NCBI GenBank assembly: GCA_026826555.1
Contig: JAKSZT010053928.1
Coordinates: 4,714,854-4,778,853 of the forward strand
DNA: 64,000 bases
Origin: Tolypeutes matacus
Taxonomy: Eukaryota > Chordata > Mammalia > Cingulata > Chlamyphoridae
Direction of reading: 5' to 3'
The translations under genes were made by a program, and so were the position numbers. Positions 1 to 10,544 of this stretch are shown piece by piece; within the stretch, counting starts at the first letter, position 1; each line of letters opens with the position of its first letter. The notes under the pieces are model-generated. The model worked only from the letters and a program-made list of their open reading frames with translations, was not told the DNA's origin and ran no database searches.

Positions 1-64
1 GGACTTCAAAAAGGGAAATGATGATCCATCATCGGAAATGCGTTTTGAGTTTGTTTTAGAGGCT

Positions 65-509
65 TTTTTTTTTTTTTTAATTAAATTAAATTTATTTATT
101 TATACCCCCTCCCCATTGCTTTGCACTCGCTGTCTGCTCTCTGTGTCCACTTGCTGTGTGTTCTTCTGTGTCTGCCTGTCTTCTCCCCAGGCAGCACCAG
201 GAACTGATCCCGGGACCTTCCAGAGTGGGAGAGAGGTGCTCAATCTCTTGCGCCACCTCAGCAGCTTGGCCTGCTGAGTTTTTCATTGTCTCTCCTCTGT
301 GTCTCTTTTTGTTGCGTCATCTTGCTGTGCCAGCTCTCCACGTGGTCCAGCACTCTATGCAGGCCAGCACTCCATGTGGGCCAGCTCTCCGCTCGGGCCA
401 GTTCGCCACATGGGCCAGCTTGTTTTTCAACAGGAGGCCTCAGGAATTGAACCCTGGACCTCCCGTATGGTAGATGGGAGTCCAATTGTTTGAGCCACAT
501 CCACTTCCC
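65..509 (-). mobile_element. DAS-type tRNA-derived SINE, long two-headed form
   Basis: On plus it reads poly-T and an (ATTT)n tail first, then two tRNA-like segments, so the element lies on minus. The terminal head has an A-box-like TGGCTCAAAC and a B box GGTTCAATTCC. A second, internal head sits near 185-260 (GGCGCAAGAGATTGAG and GGTCCCGGGATCAG). The insertion is flanked by an 8-bp duplication TAGAGGCT at 57-64 and 510-517. SINEs of this type are mobilised by L1 proteins and have no coding capacity; the short frames crossing it are chance frames. Sequence and structure match the armadillo DAS family, which anchors the taxonomic call. Confidence 0.92.
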
Positions 510-517
510 TAGAGGCT

Positions 518-1119
518 ATCTTTTAGTCCACTGAAATCATCAGTGAGATTGTCCTACCTTAGGAAAATCTGGTAAGTGAACATTTTGACTTCAGAGACAG
601 ATTTGCTAGGGTGCAGATATTCAGATATTATAAGATGGAAGTCTGTCCTCCAAAATTCACTGCAGGTTTCTTGAAATAGCTAACTTCCCTACTGCTTTTT
701 TTTTTTCTTGTTTTTCTTTTATGTTTTTCCTACTGCTTTTGAAGAAGGACCAGGTTTCTAAAACCTGACCTACCACAACTTCTTAGGAAGATACCTATTG
801 TAAATGGCAGTTTCTATTAGACTGAAAAACTTTGCCTTTCAGTGTGGCCTAATACCATGGCTGGTATGAACTGTGTGGTCACAGAGATCATTTTCAGAAT
901 TACTAGAGTCCGATGCATTTCTGAGGGGATTCTTGCTTTAAATACCCCTAGATGGTTAATAGATAAAGGATATTTGAATGGAAAAAAAAAAGGTCTGAAT
1001 TAAATTATAAATTGTTGGTCTAGAATCAAAATTCTACTGAGTGTATTTGTAATATTGGGTTCCTGTATTTTGTTAACGAAAATCTCAATTATAAAGCATA
1101 TGTGGCAGAGACTGCTTGT
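518..1119. other. No gene seen; AT-rich unassigned sequence
   Basis: This stretch has short A and T runs but no long frame, RNA gene or repeat that I recognise. Confidence 0.6.
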
Positions 1120-1530
1120 TGTTCCTTCAATATCCATTCCCTCCTGATTTTTGTGCCCATGTTTCCAGCCTCCTCTTTGGCCATGTGACTGTATTCTGGC
1201 CAGTATGAGGTGAGAGGCAGGGGTGTGCCACGGGTGCTCCGGGGGTGCGTCCTTAGGGCGCCATTCTCCCCCCTCCCTGCCTCTTGCTGTCCACCTTGAA
1301 AATGGACATGGCAGTTAGAGCTGCAGCCGCTGTAGGGGATCACGGGGATGACGCTCACACCCCAGGCACGTCGGGAAGGCGGCTGGGTACTAGCCCCGGA
1401 TCACCTTCCTCTAGTCTTCTTTTACATGAAAGAATAAAACCTGGTGTGTAAGGCCACTATTTTCTCAGGGTTTCAGTCTCAAAACCTAACCCTAATTTCT
1501 GTCACCAATCTCAGTCCTGATTCAGAAGAT
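1120..1530 (+). mobile_element. CpG-clustered ancient interspersed repeat, LTR-like, family not assigned
   Basis: The segment has the layout of an old mammalian LTR or MITE: an internal CpG-rich stretch at 1220-1400, an AATAAA at about 1432, then a pyrimidine-rich end near GGGTTTCAGTC. I recognise the style (GCCATGTGACT, then a GC-rich body, then AATAAA) but cannot name the family. A short minus-strand frame across it has no recognisable protein content. Confidence 0.35.
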
Positions 1531-2927
1531 ACCATCTTATTAAAGTCTACATTTTTTATTTTCAGTGCATAATCAATGCTAGATCACATTTATTCCTCTG
1601 AACATGAGTTTATAATGTTTGGAGACATAGATGTATGGAGGATCCCCAAACTTACCAATTCCTGACTATATGATTAGCTAAAATAACAATGTGGACATTG
1701 ATAGAAAGAAGTCTAGTTCAGTTCCTTACAGCCCTCCTGCTTCCAACATGTAGGAATGTATATTCTCATTCCATAAATTATTTAATGAGAACCAAAACCC
1801 CCCAAAATGGTTAATATAAGTAAGAAAAAAGAGTGAAGGCAAGAAAAATATGAGTAGGTGGTCAGGGCCCAGAAAAGGTCAAAACAGATGGAGGTACCGA
1901 TGGATGAAGTCCAAAGTGGCGTGGGTATGTGAAATCAACTGTGGTATGGGTAGAAAACACGTTAGAATGTTTATTTAGTCATTTCTCATTCTAAAATGAG
2001 AGGAATTAAGATTTAGTGATACTTAATATGCGATTGTCATGGTGCTCACTCAGCTGCTGGTGTCCTGAAGAACGTGGGGCAGATATTCCACACAGAGAGA
2101 CTGGCAGAGTCACCTCGCTGGGCCAGTGGATTGCTTTTGGCAGGCTGTGACATCTTTCAGTTCATGTATGTACAATTACATGAATTTCTGGTTTATATTA
2201 CCCATGTTTAAATACATTCTCCCAAAGGGAGGGTGGTAGCAGCTTAAAAATATTCCTGCAAAGAAACTGCTGATTGTGCTTTCCATATTAGGATTATCTT
2301 CAAGTGACTAAGAAAATGACAAAGCTGGTACTTCTCCTACTGCTAAGACAAGCTCTTGTCAGCTACATTACAAGGCAAATGTAATGACAGCCCAGTCTAA
2401 CTGGGTCTGAAAGAAGCCAAAACAATTTTGAAATTATTAGAAGACCTTCAAATCATGGATTTACATCCTCAGACATTAACAATGACCCTTGAACTCTGTG
2501 TGTATTGTGCTTTAAAATAGTAGGTAATAATAGAGGTACATATATAACATATAATTTATAGGTAAGTAAACAAATAAACAAACATCTATTGGGGGTTGTT
2601 CTTAAACTTTTTCCTGTGGGGGTGGTAAAATAAAAAAAGTTTGGAAACCCCTTGATTAGGTTGCAAAGGCCTATACTATATTTGAATTTCAAGTTTGACT
2701 CTGAACTTCTAGTAGCTTTAGAAAATGAAACATAGGTAGGGAGAGTGGGAGATGCACAATTAGTTTCCAGTTCATGTGCTCAGAAAGGATAAAACTATTT
2801 CCTTAATGTAAGTGAAGTATCTTCTCAGCTTAAAATTTTTAATAGAGTCTTTCCTATGGGAACCTGGGTGATACAGTGGACAATAGCCTCAAAAATTTTC
2901 CCATTACAGATGGTGCATGAGTTTCAT
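1531..2927. other. No gene seen; unassigned sequence
   Basis: AT-rich non-repetitive-looking DNA. No convincing frame, splice architecture or known repeat was found. Confidence 0.55.
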
Positions 2928-2933
2928 ATGACT

Positions 2934-3355
2934 TTTTTTTTTTTTTTATCCATTTACCCCCCCCCCATTTTTGCTGTTTTGTGTCCATTTGTTGGGCAAT
3001 TCTCTATGTCTGTTTCTGCCCTCTCCTCTCGTCCTTCTCCTCCTGTCTTCACCGGGTTTCGGTCATGGGAACCTCTGTTGTGGGAGAGAGGTGTTCTGCC
3101 ACCTGCGCCACCTCAGTTCCTGGTTTTTTGGTGTGTCTTGTCTTGGCTCTCCCCTGCGTCTCTCTCCTGTTATGTCACCATCTTGCTGCATGGTTCGGTG
3201 GGGCCTGGGGGCTCACCCACTCGCAGAGCCTGATGGCGTACCCACACACCTTCTATATTTTTCTTTATTTTACTGGGAGGTCCCAGGGATTGAACCCAAG
3301 TCCTTCCATATGAAAAACAGACGCCCAACCATTTAAGCCACATCTACCCCCTCAA
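2934..3355 (-). mobile_element. DAS-type SINE, long subfamily with internal tandem units (2 units)
   Basis: Plus strand reads poly-T, a C run, then the body and finally the tRNA-like head (TGGCTTAAATGG and GGTTCAATCCC on minus). A duplication ATGACT at 2928-2933 and 3356-3361 flanks it. On the element strand, a variable middle section of CAGG-headed units (core CAGGCCCC plus GAGTGGGTG) follows the ATAGAAGG linker. This copy has two units, fewer than the copies at 37439 and 58519. Three overlapping frames of 110-125 codons cross it and are not genes. Confidence 0.9.
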
Positions 3356-3361
3356 ATGACT

Positions 3362-3668
3362 GTTTCACAAAGGATTTTGATAAATGTTGAGGGCAAAGTA
3401 TCCAAATGCAACTCAGGGGAAACAATTCATCAAGGGACCAGGACAACACTAGACAATAGTCTAGATATTCAGCTTTCTGGTGGTTCGACTACATCCAACT
3501 CAGTAAGTATATCCTTCCATAAGTGTTACTTCTTTTCTCTCAATGGGGATTTTGATTGGAGCCACGTAGCAGACTGTCTAAGCTTGTATTCTCTGATGAG
3601 GACCTGGAGTGTTGATTATCTGAGTTGCTAGTTGGGGGTAGATTCACATGCTTAAGAAATAAGCACAG
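3362..3668. other. No gene seen
   Basis: About 300 bp of unassigned sequence between the SINE and the UBA52 pseudogene; nothing recognised. Confidence 0.5.
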
Positions 3669-4208
3669 CTTGCTCTTCAACGAGGTGACCAAGAGGATGC
3701 AGAGATGCCGATATTTGTGAAGACCTTTCTGGGCAAGACCATCACCTTCGAGGTCAAGCCCAGCGACACCATCAAAAATGTCAAGGCCAAGATTCAAGAG
3801 GAGGAGGGCATCCTGCCTGACCAGCAGCATCTGATTTTTTGGTGGGCAAACAGCTAGAGGATGGCCATACTCTCTTAGACTACAACATCCAGAAAGAGTC
3901 CACCCTGCAGAAAGAGATGATGCTCCAACTCTGGGGCAGCATCATCAAGCCTTCCCTCTGCTGGCTTGCCCAGAAGGACAACTGAGACAAGATGATCTGC
4001 TGCAAGAATATGCTTGGCTGCACCCCTGTGCTGTCAATTGCTGCAAGAAGTGTGTCCACAACAACAACCTGTGCCCAAAGAAGAGAGTCAAGTAAGGACC
4101 CCCTCTTCATAGCTCCTTGGCCTTCTGTGGGGCTTCCTCCTTCCTGAGCCCCACAGCCTTGAGACCTCAATAAAGTTTTCCTTTAGTTGACAGAAGCAGG
4201 AAAAAAAA
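3669..4208 (+). pseudogene. UBA52: Processed pseudogene of UBA52 (ubiquitin fused to ribosomal protein L40)
   Basis: UBA52 encodes one ubiquitin unit fused to the eL40 protein of the large ribosomal subunit. Here an intronless copy starts at ATG 3705 and tracks ubiquitin through residues 1-45 with substitutions including Q2P, L8F, L15F and E24K. A frameshift at the T run near 3834-3841 follows. The L40 part continues in the shifted frame (IIxPSLxxLAQK), meets a TGA where a zinc-finger Cys codon is expected, loses one more base, and ends with a lysine-rich tail and TAA at 4093-4095. A 5' leader (CTTGCTCTTCAACGAGG), a 3' UTR with AATAAA at 4169-4174 and an A tract at 4200-4208 mark retroposition. 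At least two frameshifts and a stop make it nonfunctional. A clear target duplication was not found. Confidence 0.93.
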
Positions 4209-4245
4209 GGAAGAGAGGAAGGAAGGGAGGGAGGGAGGGAGGGAG
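4209..4245 (+). repeat. GGAA/GGGA microsatellite grown from a retrocopy poly-A tail
   Basis: Directly after the A tail of the UBA52 retrocopy the sequence becomes AGGAAGAGAGGAAGG and then repeated GGGA units. Tail-derived microsatellites are common behind retroposed copies. Confidence 0.8.
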
Positions 4246-4594
4246 AAACTAAATGAAGAGGTTATCATTTTGAGAAAACAGAGTTGCTCCAGGATGCCCT
4301 TGACTTGGGTGGAGTAGCATCCCACCACTGCCTGGAGGGAGTGGTACCCAAGGGCAAGCCATATTGTATAACCTGGGGCCCAACATTACCCAGCAATAGT
4401 ACTAGTTTTGCTTACAACAGAGTAATATTTATTTTCTAATCTCACAATCCCGTATGTCCCTTAACATGAGCAATCAGATGGAGAAATTTCCCCACCATTA
4501 TCTTGATAATTTTGGAGGAAGTGGTATTATTTAATTCTTTCAGATCTCATAGAATGCTTTCCCTCAACCCTGAGGTGTGTTTTTCTTAGGCAGT
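4246..4594. other. No gene seen
   Basis: Unassigned sequence; no frame or repeat that I can support. Confidence 0.5.
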
Positions 4595-4742
4595 ACTGAC
4601 TGGTTAGAAACATGAGACCCAAAGTCAGACTACCTAGTTTTGAACCCTGGCTCCACCACTTGTTAAATATGCAATCTGGAGCAATTTAGCATTCCTCTTT
4701 GTGCCTCAGTGTCCTCATTTGTAAAAAAAGATAAAGGATCAT
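4595..4742 (+). mobile_element. MIR SINE fragment
   Basis: The pattern TTTTGAACCCTGGCTCC, CCACTTGTTAAATATGCAA, GTGCCTCAGTGTCCTC and ATTTGTAAAA follows the MIR core in order. MIR is an ancient tRNA-derived SINE common to all mammals. It abuts the 5' end of the HAL1 that follows. Confidence 0.8.
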
Positions 4743-4751
4743 CTTGAGGCA

Positions 4752-7474
4752 CTTCCCTGATCAAGATGTCAGAGTGAGATCCTTCAGGGCTCCATCTCCC
4801 CACAGAAACTTTGAATAACAAGCAAGAGGTAGCAGAAACATCTTTCTCAAAGTTCCAGAACACAGTTAAAGGTCTGCAGTAACAGGGCAAGTACTGAATC
4901 AAGGAAAAGGCGACTTAAAATCAGTAGGCTCTTGTGGTGTCCTGGCTGATCTGCCATCCCCCAACCCCAGCTTTATGTGGAGCCAGCTCACACTCCCAGT
5001 ACACGGATCCCTGGTTCCAGTCCCATAGAGAGTAGGGTAACCCTTGTGTACATACTAGGGGCATGTGTACCTGGCTCAATCTGTCTGGTGGTGGCCTGAG
5101 GGACTTGCTGACCCAGAACATGCCTTAAACATAGAAGGCATCTCACTGAGCTCTCCCACAGAATGCTCTGAGAGAATAGGCAACTGGTTGCCTGGGACAA
5201 GGGATTGCTGGCTGTAAGGTATATAGTACAGTGCCTGGGACTGTGAGTAAACTGTATTTACTATTTACATTCTATGTAAATAGGGAATCCCCAAGGCCAT
5301 ACACTCATGCCTAAGACAAGATCAAATGTGCAGAAAGGATCAGGGAGGCCGCTTTGCTTTGGCTTTGAGATATTCTCTAAACTCATTGTATGGATAAACC
5401 CTGAAGGAGAGCACTGACATAGGCCAATCTTCAAAGACTGGGAAAGGTATTTTCTTTTTCCCCTTTATTTATTTCATTTTGCTAGTTCCTGGCATTTAAG
5501 GAAAGCTCTTTCACAACTCTAGCTGGATATAAGCTTAAGGAACAGATGTCTCAGATTCTACATTCCAGTGATAACATTAAAATATCAAAATGCACAGTTT
5601 TCACAAAAAATTACAAAACATATAAAGAAAGAGGAAGTAATGGTGTAGGCAAAGGAGAACATTAAAGCATTAGAAGCCATCAATGAGGAGAACCAGAACT
5701 GGGACGTTCCAGACAAAGACTTAAAAAAAAAAAAAAAAGTCCTAAATATGCTCAAAGAGCTAAAGGAAAACATGAACAAAGAACTAAAGGAAATCAGGAA
5801 ATTGATAGATGAACACAATGAGAATATCAATAGAAAAATGAAAATTATGAAAAGGAATCAAACACAGCTGAAGACCATAGGAACAGACATTGACTTCCCT
5901 AGAGGGGTTCAGCAGCAGATTGGAACTGGCAGAAGAAAGAATCAGTGAACTTGAAGATAAGACAATTGAAATCATCTAGTCTGAGGAGCAGAAACAAGAA
6001 AAAAGGAAGAAAAGGACCTGAGGAACCTGTGGGACACCATCAAGTGTACCAATATACACACCGTTGGAGTCCCAGAGTGAGAAGAAAGGGAAACTATTCA
6101 CAGAAATAATGACTGAAAACTTCCCAAATTTAACAAAAGACATGAATATATACATCCAGATGTGCAACAAACTCCAAACAGGATGAACCAAAATAGATCT
6201 AGGCTGTGGCATATTATAATCAAACTGCCAGATGCCAAATAAAAAAGAGAAAAATTCTGAAAGCTACAAGAGAGAAGCAATATGTTACGTACAAGGAAAC
6301 CTCAATAACATTAAGTACTGATTTCTCATCAGAAACTATGGAGGCAAGAAAGCAATGGGAAGACATATTTAAGGTGTTGAAAGCAAAGAACTGCCAACCA
6401 AGAATTTTATATCTGACAAAATTATCTTTCAAAAATGAGGGAAGGATTAAGACATTCCCAGATAAACAAAAGTTGAGGGACTTTGTCATCAGTGGACTGG
6501 CGCTATAAGCGATGCTAATGAGAGCTCTGCAAGTTGAAAGGAAAGGACAATAGACAATAGATAAAAGTCATATGAACAAATAAAGATCTCTGGTGCAGGT
6601 AATGATAAGGGCAAATATAAATGGCAGTACCATCATATTTTCAGTTTGTAACTCCACTTTTTACTTCCTACAGGATCTAAAAGCAAAACCATAAAATGTA
6701 ATGAGAAATAAGTGGTTTGGGACTCATAATGCACAAACATGTAATTTGTGACAAGAGCTATATAACGGTGGAAAGACAGAAGGATATAGGGATGTAGCTT
6801 GTGTCTACAATTGAAGTTACAGTGTTATCAAAACGTATGAGAATGTTACAAATTTAAGATGTTAAAGTTAAGTCCCATGATAACTATAAAGAAAATGTCA
6901 GAGAATATGTGAGCTCATAGAGACAGAAATTAGAGTATAGATTGCCAGGGGCAGGGGCAAAATGGGTGTATGGGGAGATGGAAAAATTTAGTAATAGAAG
7001 GCATTAAGGGTACTGCACCATGGTGAATATGATTGATCTCACTGAATAGTATACTTGGGAAGGGTTGAGATATGTTACATATATTTTTCACAATTTTTAA
7101 AAAAGGAGCAATTAGAGAGACAGTGACAATTAAATGCAATACACAATTCTCAATGGGATCTAATAATGGAGGAGAAAATGTTCAAAAGGACATTACTGGA
7201 ACATATGAAAAAATTGGAATATAGACTAAGCTTTATATCAATGTTTAATTTCTTGAATTTGAGAACTGTATTTAAGGTGTTTACATAAGGGAATATCCTT
7301 GTTTTTAGGAAATGTACATGGAAATATTATGTGTTCAACTTGCACAGCAAATGTTAAAAGTCATGTGTGGATCTGGGTATCTGAGTGGGGGATATGTTGG
7401 AGTTTTCTGTATGTGTATTGTATTATTTTTGCAACTGTCCTGTAAGTTTGAAATTGTTTCACAATAAAAAGTTT
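4752..7474 (+). mobile_element. HAL1 (half-L1) retrotransposon, near full length
   Basis: About 2.7 kb with a 5' region opening near TCAAGATGTCAGAGTGAG (a YY1-like AAGATGTC), then an ORF1 at 5640-6508, then about 970 bp of 3' UTR ending TTTCACAATAAAAAG with an A-rich tail. No ORF2 (endonuclease/reverse transcriptase) sequence lies between ORF1 and the tail. HAL1s are known L1 derivatives that encode only ORF1p and depend on L1 for retrotransposition. The copy is decayed. Flanks share only a weak, inexact GATC(A/C)TCTTG similarity, so the target duplication is unproven. A second copy is at 62291-64000 on minus with a different 3' tail. Confidence 0.82.
5640..6508 (+). pseudogene. HAL1 ORF1p-like frame, disrupted
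   Basis: ORF1p is an RNA-binding coiled-coil trimer of the L1 ribonucleoprotein. From the ATG at 5640 the conceptual product shows a Lys/Glu-rich coiled coil (about 5640-5980), an RRM-like middle (the TNIHTVGVPE-like segment near 6050-6080) and a C-terminal domain. That last domain is open at 6206-6508 and includes NCQPRILYLTKLSFKNEG and IKTFPDKQKLRDF. A TAG is the third codon, and frame changes and stops interrupt the coiled coil and RRM. An A tract at 5721-5737 also disrupts it. The C-terminal frame ends just before the 3' UTR. Confidence 0.8.
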
Positions 7475-8540
7475 AAGAAAACAAAACTTTTAAAACAGGG
7501 TTTCAGATCCTCTTGCCTGACACAGCCTCTGGCATTGGATACCCTTCTCTTTTCTCTTGTGTGTGCTAATTTCCATATATATGTGCAAAATGTTTGCCAT
7601 GGTATTCCAAAGAAAATATATATCAGTCCATATTTTTCTTTACAAATTTTTGTCTCACAATGGTTAACATGTTTGAAGCTGCATCCTCTGATTTATTTTC
7701 ACTGTAGTCTCTTGGAATTCCCAGCTCTGTTGGGTTTCTGGGGCTTTCCTGGAGGCCTCCTGCCTCCTCCCTCCTCCCCTCTCCAGTGGATGCCTTTTTC
7801 TCTGGAGTTGTGCAGTTGTGATACTCTTGCATAGCAGGATGAAAATATAGAAACAATGGGCTGTTCCTGTTGGTTATATTTTGGGTGTGTTTTTCCCAGC
7901 TCAAATGTGAAATTTGAGGTACATCTTTGTAATGTTTTAGGCCTTTCTTCCTATCTCTCCTTGCCATCTATATGATGGTTTGCATCTGATTCCAGACCAA
8001 GCAGGCAAGATGGCCTTCTCTGGGGTCCGGAAGCCTTGTACCTCAGAGAGGCAGTTATGTGTGCTTGTGATCTTGACCCAGTAGAGACATCCTAGATCTT
8101 ATTAAGGATAGTCTAAGGTGGCTGCCAAAGGTCTTTTTAAAAAAATGAAGTCTACTAAACTCAGAAATTTTTATGCTCTGTATCTGCACCGCGATAAGCC
8201 ATGGGTCGTTTATCACTAATACACAGTTATAGCTGCATTTAGCTGTTCCAGTGGGGAAACCCATCCTTGTGGGTTGGTCCATTGCCACTGCCCCAGGATC
8301 CTGTACTGCTCCCTCTTCACCCCGGCTGCCCCTTACCTCCTGGGCACTCCTATCCTTTCCCGATATCATATGATATACCGATACAATGCAGTATATCATG
8401 CTTGGATTACACCAGATGGTGAGATTGTTTTTCCAAGTGCCTCACCATGTGATGGTTGTGGCCTCAGCGGGCCTTAAGCATTTACCAGTCTCTGCTCTCC
8501 CCTGGCATCCTTCATCCCCCAGTTGCCTTCCATCTTGACT
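7475..8540. other. No gene seen; partly pyrimidine-rich unique sequence
   Basis: A CCTCC-rich block lies near 7755-7785 and is otherwise unremarkable. A 149-codon plus frame at 7385-7834 begins inside the HAL1 tail and has no recognisable domain, so I do not call it. Confidence 0.5.
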
Positions 8541-8544
8541 TGTG

Positions 8545-8685
8545 AGTGCTTCTGCCACTCACAGCTGTGACCTGGAGCAGGTTATGAACTTACCCTGGCC
8601 TCATATCACCCACTGCAAAAAGGAGGCTGTTGTGTTAGCATTAAATAAGAAGATGGCGGAGGCACTGGGCACAGTAACTGAGGTC
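8545..8685 (+). mobile_element. MIR SINE fragment
   Basis: CTTCTGCCACTCACAGCTGTGACCTGG-like order, then GGCCTCATATCACC, an A-rich bit and GGCACTGGGCACAGTA follow the MIR core and tail. A 37-codon ATG frame at 8653 (AAGATGGCGG context) sits on the MIR tail and is not supported as a gene. Confidence 0.6.
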
Positions 8686-8753
8686 CTGAACTTGCCTTAT
8701 GGGAACCTCCTCGCCCTCTCCTCACTCTTCATCCTCCTAGCCCTATTTGCCCT

Positions 8754-9759
8754 TGTGGCAGTTTGATATTATTTATGAATTCCAAAAAGAGATATAGATT
8801 ATGTTTTTTTAAAAAGATTTATTTATTTACTTTATTTTTCTTTATTTATCCCCTGCCTCTCCCAGATGGTTCTCTCATCCATTGGCTCATTGTTTGCTTG
8901 CCTTCTCCAGGAGGGACCAGGAACTAAACCTGGGACCTCCCACATAAGAAGCAAGTGCCCACCGGCCTAAGCCACATCTGCTCCCCACGGTCTGTGGCAT
9001 CTGCTGACTTGTGGCTTCTGCTCATTGTAGTGGGGGTGGCATCTAGCTTGTGGTGGCAGGGGCAGTGTCTAGCTCGTTTGTGGTGGAGGCCGCATCTGCT
9101 TGTCTTCTTTAGGAGGTGCTGGGACCCGAACCCGGGACCTCCCATGTGGTAGGTGGGCGCCCAACTGGTTGAGCCACATCTGCTTCCCTAGATTATGTTT
9201 GTAAACTGGTCTGTTCCTCTGGGCATGATACCCTTTGATTGTATTAGATTCAGCTGAGATGCTCTTGATTAACTTATGTTAAGATTAGGGCTTTGATTTG
9301 ACCACATCATTAGGGTGACTATAAATGGATGCACAATCAAGAACACAGAAGCAGATATACGAGAAAAGAGAGACAGCTCCATAGACACGGAAGAGGTCCT
9401 GGGAAGGAAATGAGTCATTCATCTGATAGTTTACTGCAGACCTTGTGAAGAAAACAGAGCATCTGAGCCCAGAAAGAAATGAGCACCAGGAAGAGAGATG
9501 AGCCTTATGCCAGTCTACAGCTGAGATTGGAAGAAATTGGACCCATGGAACCTTAAAAGGGAATAGGAAGATGAACCCTCACAGACGTCGCCTGCCATCT
9601 TGCTTCAGCATATGGCAACAGAATTTGGTAAGGAAGTAACCTTGAGTTGGGCTCTTTAGGGCCTTGTAACTGTAAGCTTTTAGCCTAAATAAATATCTTT
9701 TATAAAACCCAACAGACTTCTGGTACTTTGCATCAGCACCCCTTTGGCTGACTAATATA
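8754..9759 (+). mobile_element. Solo LTR of a xenarthran MaLR/ERVL-like element, split by a SINE
   Basis: Starts TGTGGCAGTTTG and ends GCTGACTAATATA, with a 5-bp duplication GCCCT at 8749-8753 and 9760-9764. A 5-bp duplication with TG start suits ERVL/MaLR LTRs. Removing the SINE at 8807-9188 and one duplication copy restores a continuous LTR of about 610 bp. The U3-like first half is followed by a purine-rich middle, and AATAAA appears at about 9688-9693. The same family is at 23461-24034. It has no coding region; family naming would need a repeat library. Confidence 0.75.
8807..9188 (-). mobile_element. Dimeric DAS-type SINE nested in an LTR
   Basis: A 12-bp perfect duplication TAGATTATGTTT (8795-8806 and 9189-9200) flanks it. 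The body holds two near-identical tRNA-like heads in tandem, at about 8905-8985 and 9105-9188. Each reads (on plus) GGACC..GAAC..GGGACCTCCCA, then a variable arm, then GAGCCACATCTGCT or AAGCCACATCTGCT. A GC-rich linker with TGGCATCT repeats joins them. The 3' (TTTA)n tail is at 8811-8850. It inserted after the LTR it interrupts. Confidence 0.92.
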
Positions 9760-9764
9760 GCCCT

Positions 9765-10246
9765 CCTCATCTTCCCCTTCCCCTCCTCTCCATCATCTTC
9801 ACCATTATTTTCCATCTGGAACCTAGTCTTGCTCTCTGTCGCTATTTACCAAGCCCATTTAGAATGTCAGATGTCAGATGTTAATTAAAATGCTAATAGT
9901 GCTCAAGTATGTTTGGATGCTTAGGAGAGTCTTTGCTTTTTATCCTCCCTGCTCTGAATTATTCACTTCTTCATGACTCTTGGGGAGCATTGAAGAGGAT
10001 GAGGATGAAAGTGTGTTCCTAATTCTCAAGTGACTTTGAGGGAGCAGCTTCTAGTCTTATGCTCATACAGGATAGTCTCCCTGTGCTCCTAAATGCTTCT
10101 TTTGAAGTTGTGGGTAAAAAAAGAAAGTCATGGAAGGTTGTTAGAGCAAGGAAGGTATTAGGGTGTTGGGGTGTGTGTGTATTGATGATTGGTATTTAGT
10201 TGTAGTAAGAAACTTTTGTCACTCCCTGTTTATCATTTCCTTAAGG
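9765..10246. other. No gene seen
   Basis: Unassigned sequence with short TG and GA rich bits; no supported feature. Confidence 0.5.
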
Positions 10247-10431
10247 CACGGGTTCTGAAACTTTAATGTGCACGAGGTCATCCCCAGGACTTGTTAAAAC
10301 ACAGATTGCTGGGCCCCACCCCCAGAGTTTCCAATTCAGTAGATCTAGGGTGGAACTGAGAATTTACATTTCTAGTAAGTTCCCAGTCATGTTGATGCTG
10401 CTGGTCTAGGGACCACACTTTGAGACCACTG
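10247..10431 (+). mobile_element. MER5A non-autonomous hAT-Charlie DNA transposon
   Basis: Terminal inverted repeats are visible: GGGTTCTGAAACTTTAATG at the left and TTTGAGACCACTG at the right. The internal TTGTTAAAACACAGATTGCTG and GGGCCCCACCCCCAGAG are characteristic of MER5A. It is a eutherian-wide fossil with no coding region. The flanking 8-mers do not match, so the target duplication has decayed. Confidence 0.9.
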
Positions 10432-10544
10432 CTCTGAAACAGTGTTTTCCAACCTTCCCTATGGTACTTGTTAACAAAAAAAAGATTCTTGTCCATCCAA
10501 TCAGCTGTATTAGCCTTTCCAGCGGTTGAGCCTGGACTTACACT

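Noticed and set aside
3705..4095. Functional ubiquitin or L40 gene
   Set aside because: Frameshifts near 3835 and 4015, a TGA in the L40 part, no introns, and a poly-A tail.
8653..8766. Small ATG frame in AAGATGGCGG context with a hydrophobic end
   Set aside because: It lies on the tail of a MIR and stops at the border of an LTR; no sign of conservation.
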